Shown piece after piece: positions 45,632 to 54,203 of a stretch of DNA of 64,000 nt (positions are counted from its first letter, which is position 1; each line of letters begins with the position of its first letter). The translations under genes were made by a program, and so were the position numbers. The DNA comes from Sphingopyxis lindanitolerans. Lineage in GTDB: Bacteria > Pseudomonadota > Alphaproteobacteria > Sphingomonadales > Sphingomonadaceae. The DNA lies in contig NZ_CM009578.1 of assembly GCF_002993885.1 (NCBI RefSeq), positions 3,739,569 through 3,803,568 of the forward strand, in the 5' to 3' direction. Under the pieces are notes generated by a model. The model searched no databases and had not been told where the DNA came from. It worked only from the letters and a program-made list of their open reading frames with translations.

Positions 45632-46813
45632 TCAATCCTCTTCGTCGCCGGCGGTGCGGTGGCAGATGACATTATCGTCGGGTTGGGGATCGGCAGGGTC
45701 GGGGATCAGGCGAAAGACGTAAGCCCATGGCGTCGCGATGCGCTCGGGCCGGGTGCGCTTGCCGTCGACGACGTCGACGAAATCGCGGCAGGCCGCCGCG
45801 CTGCGCAGAAAATTGCTGTGTCCGGTCGATCCGCGCGAAACGTCGGTCGTGTCGATCACCGTCACGCCCGGCACGGCCTTGACGTAGCAGCGTTCGGGCT
45901 GCCCCTTCGCCCGAAGGTCGGCCGCCTCGAACGGATCGAAGCAATAGGGCGAGCCGAGCCGCGGATAGCCGTGCAACACGCGCGAGGCGGCGAGCGCCTT
46001 GTCCTTCAGCGAGACATAGATGGTGACGCGCCGCCCACGCTCGACTCGTTCGGGCGCGAGGACATCGTCGGCGGTGTCGCGCTCGAACGTCTCGCGGTCT
46101 ATGTCGGGCGAGGCGAGGATGATGTTGGAGATGTTCGTCGCGCGTCCGGCGCGGCGCGACAGGCGGTCGGCGGTGGCGATCGCGGGGATCACCAGCCGCG
46201 CGCCGAGCGAGTGCGACACGATCACGATTTCCTTGACCCACGGCCGATCGGCAAGGGTTCGCAGGACGTCGCCGAAATGGCGCACGTCGTGATACATATT
46301 GGTCTCGTCGACCGCATATTTCAGCACTTCGCCCTGCGAGGGCCAGCTATATTCGATCACCGGCCCGTCGAAACCCGTCATGCGCGCGATCTGCGCGGCG
46401 TCCTTCGACGTCGTCTCGAACGTCTCGCGATAGCCGTGGACATAAAGGAGGACGCGGCCCTGCCGCCGGTCGGTCTCGGCCTGAAGCGCCTGCCACCAGT
46501 CGCCTTCATTCTGGAACGCCATTGGCGTGCGCAGTTTTTTCTTGCCGCCGACCTCGGTCTCGCGCGGCGCGGCGAAGCGGCCGTAGCGCAGCGTGTCGCC
46601 GCGATGATTGGTGAGCGCGATCGCCTCGGTGCGGCAATCGGGCAGCCGACTGGTCACGAAGAACAACGGTAGCGCCGCCTCGTCGACCGGCGCCCCCGCC
46701 TGGGCGGTGCAGCGCGGGTCGGCGACATAGGCGGCGTGGCGGACATCGCCGTAGTCGACGGGCGAGATGCAGCCGGAAAGGAGTAGGCAGGCGAGAGCCG
46801 CAAGGAGGCGCAT
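45632..46813 (-). CDS. Alpha/beta-hydrolase lipoprotein (DUF900-like)
   Basis: 393 residues from the Met of MRLLAALACLLLSGC, whose lipobox LSGC predicts lipid anchoring. VLLYVHGYRETFETTSKDAA and the nucleophile elbow VIVSHSLGARLVIPA identify the DUF900 hydrolase group; GHSNFLRS may carry the catalytic His. Substrates unknown; probably an envelope esterase or lipase-like enzyme. It lies 77 bp upstream of cobT, same strand. Confidence 0.85.
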   Translation of the reverse strand: MRLLAALACLLLSGCISPVDYGDVRHAAYVADPRCTAQAGAPVDEAALPLFFVTSRLPDCRTEAIALTNHRGDTLRYGRFAAPRETEVGGKKKLRTPMAFQNEGDWWQALQAETDRRQGRVLLYVHGYRETFETTSKDAAQIARMTGFDGPVIEYSWPSQGEVLKYAVDETNMYHDVRHFGDVLRTLADRPWVKEIVIVSHSLGARLVIPAIATADRLSRRAGRATNISNIILASPDIDRETFERDTADDVLAPERVERGRRVTIYVSLKDKALAASRVLHGYPRLGSPYCFDPFEAADLRAKGQPERCYVKAVPGVTVIDTTDVSRGSTGHSNFLRSAAACRDFVDVVDGKRTRPERIATPWAYVFRLIPDPADPQPDDNVICHRTAGDEED

Positions 46814-46956
46814 CGCGCAACGCTGGCAGAGCCGGCGACGCTTTGGAAGTTGATAATGGGGGGAAGGCAAAAATGGATCGAACAGGAGTATTGATCGAGT
46901 AATACACTTCATCTATCGCGACCGAACGCCGTGAGCGGCGATCGAGGGAGAAAGTC

Positions 46957-48018
46957 ATGTCGCTATTTGCTGCTCTGCTGTTCGTCGCGGGAACCAACGC
47001 GCCGCCGCCCTATGCGCCGTCCTTCGATCCGGCGGCGCTCAAGGCCGGTACGGCGGGCGAACTGCTCGTTCTTGGCACGCCCCATCTTTCGGGGCTTCCC
47101 GACGGGTTTTCGGCCGTCAGCCTCGACCCGCTGCTCGCGCGGCTTGCGGCGTGGAAGCCACGGATCATCACGATCGAGGGCGTTTCCGGCCCTGATTGCG
47201 ATATGCTGCTGAGCTACAAGCCGCTCTATCCTGACGTGTACGACACTTATTGCTGGGACCCCGAACCGGCTCGCAAGGCGACCGGGCTCGACGTTCCGGC
47301 GGCCACTGCCGAGGCCGGGCGCCTCCTTGCGGCATGGCCCGCGAATCCCGCCGCCGCCGAGCGGCGCCATCTGGCCGCGGTCTTCCTCGCGGGCGGTGAG
47401 CAGGCGTCGGCGCTCGTGCAATGGCTTCGGCTGCCCACCGCCGAACGGCACGCGGGCGACGGACTCGACGCGGCGCTCACGGAGCGACTCGACACGCTGA
47501 CGACCCGTCGCAACGAGAATTTCCTGATCGCCTCCACGCTCGCGGCGCGGCTGGGGCTGGAGCGCGTTTATTCGGTCGACGATCACAGCGCCGATGCGAC
47601 GACCGCGTGGCTGAACGACGATGCCGGATTCAACGCGGCCTTGCAGCGGATCTGGAACAATCCGGTCGCGAAGGAACGGGCCGCCGCCGACAAGGCGCTG
47701 GAGGCGAAGCTCGACGGGGCCGGCCTGCTCGACCTCTATCGCGCCTATAACAGTCCTGCGACGGCGCGCGTGGCGTATGACAGCGATTTCGGCGCGGCGC
47801 TTGCTGATGCGACGCCGCAGAATTACGGCCGTCGCTACGTCGGCTGGTGGGAAACGCGCAACCTGCGCATGGCCGCGAACATCCGCGCGGCGATGGCGGC
47901 GCAGCCGGGCGCACGCACGCTCAGCATTGTCGGCGCGTCGCACAAGGGCTATTTTGAAGCCTATCTGAATCGGATGCACGACGTCCGGCTGGCCGATGCC
48001 GAGACCATATTGAAATGA
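46957..48018 (+). CDS. DUF5694-family exported protein
   Basis: 353 residues; GAGGGAG precedes the ATG. A short hydrophobic N terminus (MSLFAALLFVAGTNA) may be a signal peptide. LLVLGTPHLSGLPDGF, RIITIEGVSGPDCDML, RNENFLIASTLAA and RTLSIVGASHKGYFEAYL are the family blocks, reminiscent of TraB/PrgY-like folds (GTPH, E, H near the end). Function unknown. Divergent from the lipoprotein hydrolase and convergent with cobS. Confidence 0.82.
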   Translation: MSLFAALLFVAGTNAPPPYAPSFDPAALKAGTAGELLVLGTPHLSGLPDGFSAVSLDPLLARLAAWKPRIITIEGVSGPDCDMLLSYKPLYPDVYDTYCWDPEPARKATGLDVPAATAEAGRLLAAWPANPAAAERRHLAAVFLAGGEQASALVQWLRLPTAERHAGDGLDAALTERLDTLTTRRNENFLIASTLAARLGLERVYSVDDHSADATTAWLNDDAGFNAALQRIWNNPVAKERAAADKALEAKLDGAGLLDLYRAYNSPATARVAYDSDFGAALADATPQNYGRRYVGWWETRNLRMAANIRAAMAAQPGARTLSIVGASHKGYFEAYLNRMHDVRLADAETILK

Positions 48019-48051
48019 CGGTGCGGGGCGGCGTGTCGCCGCCCCGGCCGC

Positions 48052-49053
48052 TTACTTGCCGATGATACCCTCAGGCAAATCCTCGCCGAACACGCGCTGA
48101 TAATATTCGGCGACGATCATCCGTTCGGCCTCGTCGCATTTGTTGAGGAAGGTGAGGCGGAAGGCGAAGCCGAGATTGTTGAAGATCGCGGCATTCTGTG
48201 CCCAGCTGATCACGGTGCGCGGGCTCATGACGGTCGAGATGTCGCCGTTGATGAAGCCTTGGCGCGACAGGTCGGCGACCTTGACCATATTGGCGACGGT
48301 CGTGTCGTCGGTGCCGGGCACCTTGGCGAGGATGATCGCGCTTTCGGTCGCGGCGGGAAGATAGTTCAGCGTGACGACGATGTTCCAGCGGTCCATCTGG
48401 CCCTGGTTGATCTGCTGCGTGCCATGATAAAGGCCGCTCGTATCGCCGAGCCCGACGGTGTTCGCGGTCGAGAACAGGCGGAAATGCGGGTTCGGGCGGA
48501 TCACGCGATTCTGGTCGAGCAGGGTCAGCTTGCCTTCGGCCTCGAGCACGCGCTGGATCACGAACATCACGTCAGGGCGTCCCGCGTCATATTCGTCGAA
48601 AACGAGCGCGGTCGGGGTCTGGAGCGCCCAGGGGAGCAGGCCTTCGCGAAATTCGGTGACCTGCTGGCCTTCGCGCAGCACGATCGCGTCGCGGCCGACA
48701 AGGTCGATACGGCTGATATGCGCGTCGAGGTTGACGCGGATGCACGGCCATTTGAGTCGCGCGGCGACCTGTTCGATATGGGTCGACTTGCCGGTGCCGT
48801 GGTAGCCCTGCACCATCACGCGGCGGTTGAACTTGAAGCCGGCGAGGATCGCGAGCGTCGTGTCGCCGTCGAAAACATAGGCGGGGTCGAGGTCGGGGAC
48901 GCGCTCGTCCGCTTCGCTGAACGCCGGGATCTTCATGTCGATATCGACCCCGAAAACCTCGCGCGCATCGACCTCGATATCGGGGGCGGCGAGCAGGGTC
49001 GCGCCATGATGGTCGGGGAGGCTGTTCGGGATATCGGTCATCATCGCATCCAT
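48052..49053 (-). CDS. cobS: Cobaltochelatase subunit CobS (AAA+ ATPase, MoxR-like)
   Basis: 333 residues from [11 protein letters not shown]; upstream frame runs into the repeat at 49065-49167, so that extension is not real. Walker [10 protein letters not shown] is at 83-91, Walker [10 protein letters not shown] near residue 150, and sensor/arginine region [18 protein letters not shown]. CobS forms an ATPase ring with CobT to power a metal chelatase. Neighbours are conserved in alphaproteobacteria: J-domain protein and BolA. Confidence 0.95.
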   Translation of the reverse strand: MDAMMTDIPNSLPDHHGATLLAAPDIEVDAREVFGVDIDMKIPAFSEADERVPDLDPAYVFDGDTTLAILAGFKFNRRVMVQGYHGTGKSTHIEQVAARLKWPCIRVNLDAHISRIDLVGRDAIVLREGQQVTEFREGLLPWALQTPTALVFDEYDAGRPDVMFVIQRVLEAEGKLTLLDQNRVIRPNPHFRLFSTANTVGLGDTSGLYHGTQQINQGQMDRWNIVVTLNYLPAATESAIILAKVPGTDDTTVANMVKVADLSRQGFINGDISTVMSPRTVISWAQNAAIFNNLGFAFRLTFLNKCDEAERMIVAEYYQRVFGEDLPEGIIGK

Positions 49054-49064
49054 AGTTTCATGAT

Positions 49065-49167
49065 CGTCATGCTGAACTGGTTTCAGCATCCATGGCCTTG
49101 GCCCTCGTTTGACGCGGCGCCAGCGGAAAGGTCGGGCCATGGACCCTGAAACACGTTCAGGGTGACG
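49065..49167. repeat. Dispersed palindromic repeat, CCATGG/TGAAAC-GTTC type, copy 3
   Basis: CGTCATGCTGAACTGGTTTC then CAGCATCCATGG on the left; CCATGGACCCTGAAAC then ACGTTCAGGGTGACG on the right. About 100 bp between cobS and the NTF2-like gene. Same words as 799-889 and 8143-8171. Confidence 0.75.
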
Positions 49168-49243
49168 GGGAAGAGGAGTCGGCGCATTTCCGCCGACCGT
49201 CGGAGCGCGGTATCGCCATGGGTTGCGGCTTGCAACGGCTTAT

Positions 49244-49681
49244 TCAGAAGAGGCCGAGCGCTTTCATCACCGCCGACTGGTCGTAATAGGGCCGCTCGCA
49301 GACGATCCGGTCGCCGCCCGGCGCGAATTCGAAGCTCGCCGCCATGCGGACGCGGAAGGCCTTGCCGGTCGCCTCGATCGTCCGCAGACCGAGGCGCAGC
49401 GGGCCGAGGTGGGTGCCGGTCAGCCAGAATTCGACGAGCACGCTGTCGGTCGCTGCGTCGGCGGCGATCGCGATCACTTCGTTCGCCTGGTCGGGAAAAG
49501 GCTCGCGCGAGGCGGCGAAATAGGACCGCACCGCCGCCTCGCCGTCGAAGATGGTGCCGGGGCCGAGCAGTTCGTAGCGCGGATGCTCGAAGGTCGCGAG
49601 GACGCCGTCCCAGTCGTGCGTGATCTCCAGCGCCATGTGGCGGCGCACGGTTTCGATCCGCCGCGTGTTCAGATCGTCCAT
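49244..49681 (-). CDS. NTF2-like (SnoaL/DUF4440-type) protein
   Basis: 145 residues, cone-shaped alpha+beta fold. RRIETVRRHMALEITHDWDG begins the helix block, and GTIFDGEAAVRSYFAASREP and GLRTIEATGKAFRVRMAASF are typical of polyketide-cyclase-like NTF2 proteins. AGGAGAGG precedes the ATG. Reaction unknown. It lies between cobS and the J-domain gene on the same strand. Confidence 0.85.
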   Translation of the reverse strand: MDDLNTRRIETVRRHMALEITHDWDGVLATFEHPRYELLGPGTIFDGEAAVRSYFAASREPFPDQANEVIAIAADAATDSVLVEFWLTGTHLGPLRLGLRTIEATGKAFRVRMAASFEFAPGGDRIVCERPYYDQSAVMKALGLF

Positions 49682-49691
49682 TGTCCCTCTC

Positions 49692-50282
49692 CTATGCGAA
49701 GGCCTTTGTTTTTCGCAGCAATTGATAGGCCGCGACGACTTCGCCGAGCCTCGCCTCGAAACTCCGGTCGCCGCCGTTGCGGTCGGGGTGATATTTGCGG
49801 ACGAGTTCGCTGTAGCGACGGCGGAGCGCCGCGCGGTCGGCCTCGGGCGAAAGGCCCATGAGCGCCAGGGCGCGATGCTCCTCGCGGTTGAAGCGCGGGT
49901 CGGCGGCCTCGCGCCGCGCTTCGTCCATCCGCTGGCGAAAGCGCGCGCCGAGCGCCTCCATCGGGTCCTTGAAATCGGCCCAGCGCGGCGGCAGGTCGGC
50001 GCTGCCCGCGGCGCGAAAGGCGCGGCTTTCGGTTTCCCAGCCGGCAGTGGGCGACTGCGCCGCCATGATCTGGTCGGCGTTCATGCCCTCGAAGAAATTA
50101 TAGCCCGCGTTGAATTCGCGGACATGGTCGAGGCACAGATAGCGATAGGGCGGTGGGCCGTCGGGCGAACGGTGCTGCGTCGCGGGGGCGCGGAATTCGC
50201 CGGGTTCGCGGCAACCGGGAACGGCGCAGGCGGCTTCGCGCGCGACGCGGCCATGGAATCGGGGGGAGCGGGGGCTTGTCAT
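49692..50282 (-). CDS. J-domain (DnaJ-like) protein
   Basis: 196 residues from MTSPRSPRFHG. An N-terminal part with AVPGCREPGEFRAP and RYLCLDHVREFNAGYNFFEG (a small Cys/His cluster) precedes a C-terminal J domain (about 135-190) with ALALMGLSPEADRAALRRRY and the HPD motif in KYHPDRNGGD. HPD stimulates DnaK ATPase. The architecture, J domain at the C terminus, is typical of alphaproteobacterial proteins next to cobS. Divergent from bolA, with 28 bp between starts. Confidence 0.9.
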   Translation of the reverse strand: MTSPRSPRFHGRVAREAACAVPGCREPGEFRAPATQHRSPDGPPPYRYLCLDHVREFNAGYNFFEGMNADQIMAAQSPTAGWETESRAFRAAGSADLPPRWADFKDPMEALGARFRQRMDEARREAADPRFNREEHRALALMGLSPEADRAALRRRYSELVRKYHPDRNGGDRSFEARLGEVVAAYQLLRKTKAFA

Positions 50283-50310
50283 GTGGCGTATCCGGTCCCA
50301 ACATGGCTGC

Positions 50311-50589
50311 ATGACACAAAAAGGTCCAGTGCAACACGAGATGGAGGAGCGGCTGACGGCGGCTTTTCCCGATGCCGATTTCGTCCTCAGTAACGACAGT
50401 GCCAAACATCACGGCCATGCCGGCGACGATGGGTCGGGCGAATCGCATTTCAGCCTGACCATCGAGTGGGCCGGTTTTTCGGGTCAGAATCGCGTCGCGC
50501 GTCAGCGCGCGGTGAACAAGGCGCTCGGCGACCTGCCGGGGAACCGCGTCCATGCGCTGGCGATCAAGGCCAGCGCGCCGGGGGAATAG
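50311..50589 (+). CDS. bolA: BolA-family protein
   Basis: 92 residues from [15 protein letters not shown]; the frame extends to 50281 but this overlaps the divergent J-domain start. The class II KH-like BolA fold shows in [31 protein letters not shown] and [26 protein letters not shown] includes the conserved His in the [2Fe-2S]-coordinating loop used with monothiol glutaredoxins. Role in Fe-S delivery or stress is inferred from the family. Confidence 0.92.
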   Translation: MTQKGPVQHEMEERLTAAFPDADFVLSNDSAKHHGHAGDDGSGESHFSLTIEWAGFSGQNRVARQRAVNKALGDLPGNRVHALAIKASAPGE

Positions 50590-50597
50590 GACGCTGG

Positions 50598-50957
50598 ATG
50601 GCAGAGCACCGCATCTATCGCATGAGCTTTGCGAAGGTTTATCCCCTTCTGGTCGCCAAGGCGGAGCGCAAGGGACGGACGAAGGTCGAGGTCGACGAAA
50701 TCATCCGCTGGCTGACCGGCTATAGCCAGTCGCAACTGGACGAGCAGATCGCGGCCGGAATCGATTTTGCCGGCTTCTTCGCCGCCGCGCCCGCGATGAA
50801 CGCAGCGCGCGCGCAAATCCGGGGCGTCGTTTGCGGCGTGCGGGTCGAAGACATCGCCGAGCCGCTGATGCGCGAGATTCGCTATCTCGACAAGCTGATC
50901 GACGAACTCGCCAAGGGGAAGGCGATGGAGAAGATATTGCGGACGGACGCGCCGTGA
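50598..50957 (+). CDS. DUF2200 family protein
   Basis: 119 residues from [20 protein letters not shown]; the long in-frame extension upstream overlaps bolA and is not used. [20 protein letters not shown] and [20 protein letters not shown] are the family blocks. An all-helical protein of unknown function, widespread in bacteria. Starts 8 bp after bolA, and its stop overlaps the cupin start (GTGA). Confidence 0.9.
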   Translation: MAEHRIYRMSFAKVYPLLVAKAERKGRTKVEVDEIIRWLTGYSQSQLDEQIAAGIDFAGFFAAAPAMNAARAQIRGVVCGVRVEDIAEPLMREIRYLDKLIDELAKGKAMEKILRTDAP

Positions 50958-51325
50958 CGATCGACAAGGTCAATCTTGCCGAGGCCTTCGCGACCTTCCA
51001 CGATCACTGGAACCCGCGTGTCGCGGGCGACATCAATGATTTCCAGGTCAAGCTGGTGAAACTCGACGGCAAATTCGACTGGCATCACCATGATGTGGAA
51101 GACGAATTGTTCCTTGTCGTTTCAGGACAGATGAAGATGGCGTTTCGCGAGCGCGAGGTGATCGTCGGGCCAGGCGAGTTCATCATCGTCCCCCACGGCA
51201 CTGAGCATTGCCCCGAGGCGCTGGACGGCGAATGCCACGTCCTGCTGCTCGAACCCAATTCGACACGCAACACGGGCAATGCCGAAACCGACAGGACGCG
51301 GGGGATGCTTGAACGGCTCGGATGA
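50954..51325 (+). CDS. Cupin-domain protein
   Basis: 123 residues from the GTG that overlaps the DUF2200 stop. The single cupin barrel has motif 1 [20 protein letters not shown] and motif 2 [16 protein letters not shown], with metal ligands His, His, Glu and His. Reaction unknown. Together with bolA and DUF2200 it forms a compact plus-strand unit. Confidence 0.92.
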   Translation: MTIDKVNLAEAFATFHDHWNPRVAGDINDFQVKLVKLDGKFDWHHHDVEDELFLVVSGQMKMAFREREVIVGPGEFIIVPHGTEHCPEALDGECHVLLLEPNSTRNTGNAETDRTRGMLERLG

Positions 51326-51331
51326 ATGTGT

Positions 51332-51937
51332 TCAGCGGGCGAGCTTGAAGAACATCAGATAGACAAGGCGACCGTTTTCGATGCTGTCGCCAAAACCTGG
51401 TCCCGCCGTATGCCATAGCCAGGGGCGCAACATGACGAGGCGGTTATAGCGCATCGGAGCGGTCATCACCTGGTCCCAGGCATCGGGGTTCTTGCTGTCG
51501 CGTTCGATGACCTCGCGGTGCATCTGGGCGACGTCCATGAAGCCCATTGCCTCGAGTTCGGCCTGATCGCGGGGCGCTCGCTCGCTGTTGGTTGCCTTGT
51601 GGCGAAAGAATTCGGTTCCGCCCCGACAGTCCTGAGGGCGGCTTAGGTAGAGGATTCCCGACCAGTGGCTGCTATCGATATGGACATGGGCGCGGCCGAT
51701 ATCCTTCGCCAGCGTGATCCGGCATTTTGCGTGCGAAAGTGGTGAACCGCTTGCCTCCAGAGGCTCACCGACCAGATCCGACGCGAATTGGTCGAGCCCC
51801 TCGATATTGATGCGCTCGATCGAGTTGCGTCCTGGAAACGCGCCCTGCTGATCGGGATAGGTCAAACGCAACGCCGCGGCGCGAAGCGGGTCGGGGTCGT
51901 CGAGGAAATCGTCGACGATAATGATCGAGGTCGGCAT
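51332..51937 (-). CDS. DUF6445 family protein with 2-oxoglutarate/Fe(II)-oxygenase-like motif
   Basis: 201 residues. IIIVDDFLDDPDPLRAAALR at the start and YLSRPQDCRGGTEFFRHKAT are family blocks. Candidate iron ligands form an HxD...H pattern: His86 and Asp88 in HVHIDSSHW, then His176 in WLWHTAGPGFG, with Arg190 as possible 2-oxoglutarate anchor. That is the double-stranded beta-helix arrangement also used by tryptophan-halogenase-associated and SapC-associated proteins; the activity itself is not established. It ends 6 bp from the cupin gene, convergent. Confidence 0.75.
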   Translation of the reverse strand: MPTSIIIVDDFLDDPDPLRAAALRLTYPDQQGAFPGRNSIERINIEGLDQFASDLVGEPLEASGSPLSHAKCRITLAKDIGRAHVHIDSSHWSGILYLSRPQDCRGGTEFFRHKATNSERAPRDQAELEAMGFMDVAQMHREVIERDSKNPDAWDQVMTAPMRYNRLVMLRPWLWHTAGPGFGDSIENGRLVYLMFFKLAR

Positions 51938-52006
51938 CGCACGGCCCTAGCAACGGGTGCGCCGTTGTGCAAAACATCGACTCCTCCCGGACAAGGACAT
52001 GCGCCG

Positions 52007-52906
52007 ATGGCCCATAGAGATTTTTTCCAGATTATCACCCCCTCGACCCACGATATCGGCGCCTTCGACGTGCGGCGAACCCTGCCGAACAAGGAGCGGA
52101 CGATGGTTGGTCCCTTCATCTTCGTCGATCAGTTCGGCCCGGCGCATTTCGACATCGGGCAGGGGATGGACGTGCGGCCGCATCCGCATATCAACCTGTC
52201 GACGCTGACCTATCTTTTCGAGGGGGCGATCGACCATCGCGACAGCCTGGGCACGCAGGCGACGATCCGTCCCGGCGCGTGCAACCTGATGACGGCGGGG
52301 CGCGGGATCGTCCATTCGGAGCGCACCCCGCAGGCCGAGCGCGCCACCGGATCGCCGATTTCGGGGATGCAGACCTGGCTCGCGCTGCCCGACGATAAGG
52401 AAGAGATCGACCCGGCGTTCGAGCATGTTGCGGCCAAAGACCTGCCGCTTATCGAGGATGGGGCGGTTTCGGCGCGGGTGATCATGGGCAGCCTGTGGGG
52501 CGCGACCGCGCCGACGACGCAGCATAGTGCGACCATCTATGCCGATATAGGGATGAATGCAGGCTCCAGCCTGCCGATCGAGGCCGAGGCCGACGAGCGC
52601 GCGGTGCTCGTCGCGATGGGCGATGCGAGCCTCGATGGCGAGGCGCTCGACCGCTACAGCCTCTATATCCTCAAACCGGGCGAAGCGATGACACTGCGCG
52701 CGGCGACCGACGCGCGGGTGATGCTGCTCGGCGGCGAGGCGTTTTCAACGCCGCGGCATTTGTGGTGGAATTTCGTCAGCTCGTCGCGCGACCGGATCAA
52801 CGAAGCGAAGCACGACTGGAAGGCCCGCAAATTCCCGTTGGTGCCCGGCGATAGCGAGGAATATATCCCGCTGCCGGGGATGCCGAAAACGCCAACTTAT
52901 CCCTGA
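52007..52906 (+). CDS. Pirin-family protein
   Basis: 299 residues from the ATG after AAGGA; the frame upstream is not used. Bicupin fold. The N-terminal metal site is in MDVRPHPHINLSTLTYLFEG and IVHSERTP (three His and one Glu), with GRGIVHSE typical. The C-terminal part has LLGGEAFSTPRHLWWNFVSS. Some pirins are quercetin dioxygenases or regulators; no substrate is indicated. Divergent from the DUF6445 gene. Confidence 0.93.
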   Translation: MAHRDFFQIITPSTHDIGAFDVRRTLPNKERTMVGPFIFVDQFGPAHFDIGQGMDVRPHPHINLSTLTYLFEGAIDHRDSLGTQATIRPGACNLMTAGRGIVHSERTPQAERATGSPISGMQTWLALPDDKEEIDPAFEHVAAKDLPLIEDGAVSARVIMGSLWGATAPTTQHSATIYADIGMNAGSSLPIEAEADERAVLVAMGDASLDGEALDRYSLYILKPGEAMTLRAATDARVMLLGGEAFSTPRHLWWNFVSSSRDRINEAKHDWKARKFPLVPGDSEEYIPLPGMPKTPTYP

Positions 52907-52928
52907 CTTCTGGCGGCGGTTATTCTGA

Positions 52929-53140
52929 TTTGCGCGCAGAGGCGCAGAGATCACAGAGAGGAAGGATGGGTTCGCGCGGAGACGCGGCGAGACGGTGTCG
53001 GCCGCGAAGCGGTCATATTCCCGCACGTCTGCGACGAACGCCGCATGGTGAGCGGAAAGGAGCCTGCCGGCCCGAGCCATATTCTCCTCGGCTCCGCGTG
53101 AACCAAAAATCTCTGCGACCTCTGCGCCTCTACGCGCAAA
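52929..53140. repeat. 212-bp inverted repeat with GCAGAG words
   Basis: TTTGCGCGCAGAGGCGCAGAGA at the left, TCTGCGCCTCTACGCGCAAA at the right, each extended by CAGAGA/TCTCTG. Most of 52907-53225 is this element. A related stretch (GCAGAGATCGCAGAGA) begins at 43246 in the composite repeat. Confidence 0.75.
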
Positions 53141-53225
53141 ATTTCTCTGCGTGCGGCGGAGAGGCTTGTCAGTCGCGTCCCACCCCGCCAATCTGGTTTT
53201 GAAAAGCAACTTATGGAGCATGCGG

Positions 53226-54149
53226 ATGACGGGCGATTTCGAGCAGGTGCGGGTGACGCTGGCGACCGGGGTCGAACTCGACGTCGTCGATGTGGGGCCG
53301 CGCGATGCGCCGGTGCTGATCTTCCTCCACGGTTTTCCCGAATCGCATCGCACCTGGCGCTTTCAACTGCCGCATTTCGCCGACCGCTTTCGCTGCCTCG
53401 CGCCCGACCAGCGCGGCTATCGCGGGTCGTCGAAGCCGCGGGAGGTCGAGGCCTATACCCCCGACAAGCTGATCGCCGACATTTTCGCGCTCGCCGACGC
53501 GCTGGGCGTCGATGATTTCACGGTCGTCGGGCATGATTGGGGCGGGGCGATCGCCTGGGGCGTCGCGCTGGGCGGGCAGCCCGGCGGATTGCATCCCGCA
53601 TGGTCGGGGCGCGTCACTCACGCGGTGATCGCCAATGCGCCGCATCCCGCGATCTTCCAGCGTCTGCTGCTTGCCAATGAAGAGCAGCGCGCGGCGAGCC
53701 AGTATATCCGCATCTTTCGCGATGCGGCGAGCGACGCGCTGCTCGACGAGCATGGCATCGCCAGCCTGCTGGCGCATGCCTTTGCCGGGCGCGTGCCGAG
53801 CGGCGGCATCCAGCCGCCCGACGAAATCGCCCGGTTGCTGAAGGATTGGGAGAACCGCGACACCTGCCGCGCCATGATCAACTGGTATCGCGCCTCGCCG
53901 CTGACCGTTCCCGCGATGGACGAGCCCTATGCCGCGCCGCCCGCGGCGCCCTTTCCCAAGCTGGCGATCCCGACGCTGGTCATATGGGCGCTCGACGATG
54001 TCGCGCTGCCCGCGTGCAATCTCGACGGCATCGACGAACTGGTGACGCAATCGACGGTCGTGACGGTGCCCGGCTGCGGGCATTTCGTGCCGTGGGAAGA
54101 TCCCGAGGCGGTCAATGCGGCGATGGACGCCTTTCTCGCCGACGGCTGA
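53226..54149 (+). CDS. Alpha/beta hydrolase, epoxide-hydrolase-like
   Basis: 307 residues from the ATG 6 bp after GGAG. LIFLHGFPESHRTWRFQLPH holds the oxyanion motif HGFPES, RGYRGSSKP follows, the nucleophile is Asp104 in VGHDWGGAIAW, and GCGHFVPWEDPEAV carries the His base. DWGG with RGYRGSSKP is the epoxide hydrolase pattern, though tyrosine lid residues are not verified, so dehalogenase- or esterase-like activity is possible. Confidence 0.9.
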   Translation: MTGDFEQVRVTLATGVELDVVDVGPRDAPVLIFLHGFPESHRTWRFQLPHFADRFRCLAPDQRGYRGSSKPREVEAYTPDKLIADIFALADALGVDDFTVVGHDWGGAIAWGVALGGQPGGLHPAWSGRVTHAVIANAPHPAIFQRLLLANEEQRAASQYIRIFRDAASDALLDEHGIASLLAHAFAGRVPSGGIQPPDEIARLLKDWENRDTCRAMINWYRASPLTVPAMDEPYAAPPAAPFPKLAIPTLVIWALDDVALPACNLDGIDELVTQSTVVTVPGCGHFVPWEDPEAVNAAMDAFLADG

Positions 54150-54203
54150 TGCCGCCCGCTCGGCGGGTTCGCGCGGAGGGCGGCTTTGCAAAGGGGAAGG
54201 GCG

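Noticed and set aside
49053..49140. Longer cobS start in frame upstream
   Set aside because: The added residues come from the palindromic repeat at 49065-49167 and have no homology to CobS.
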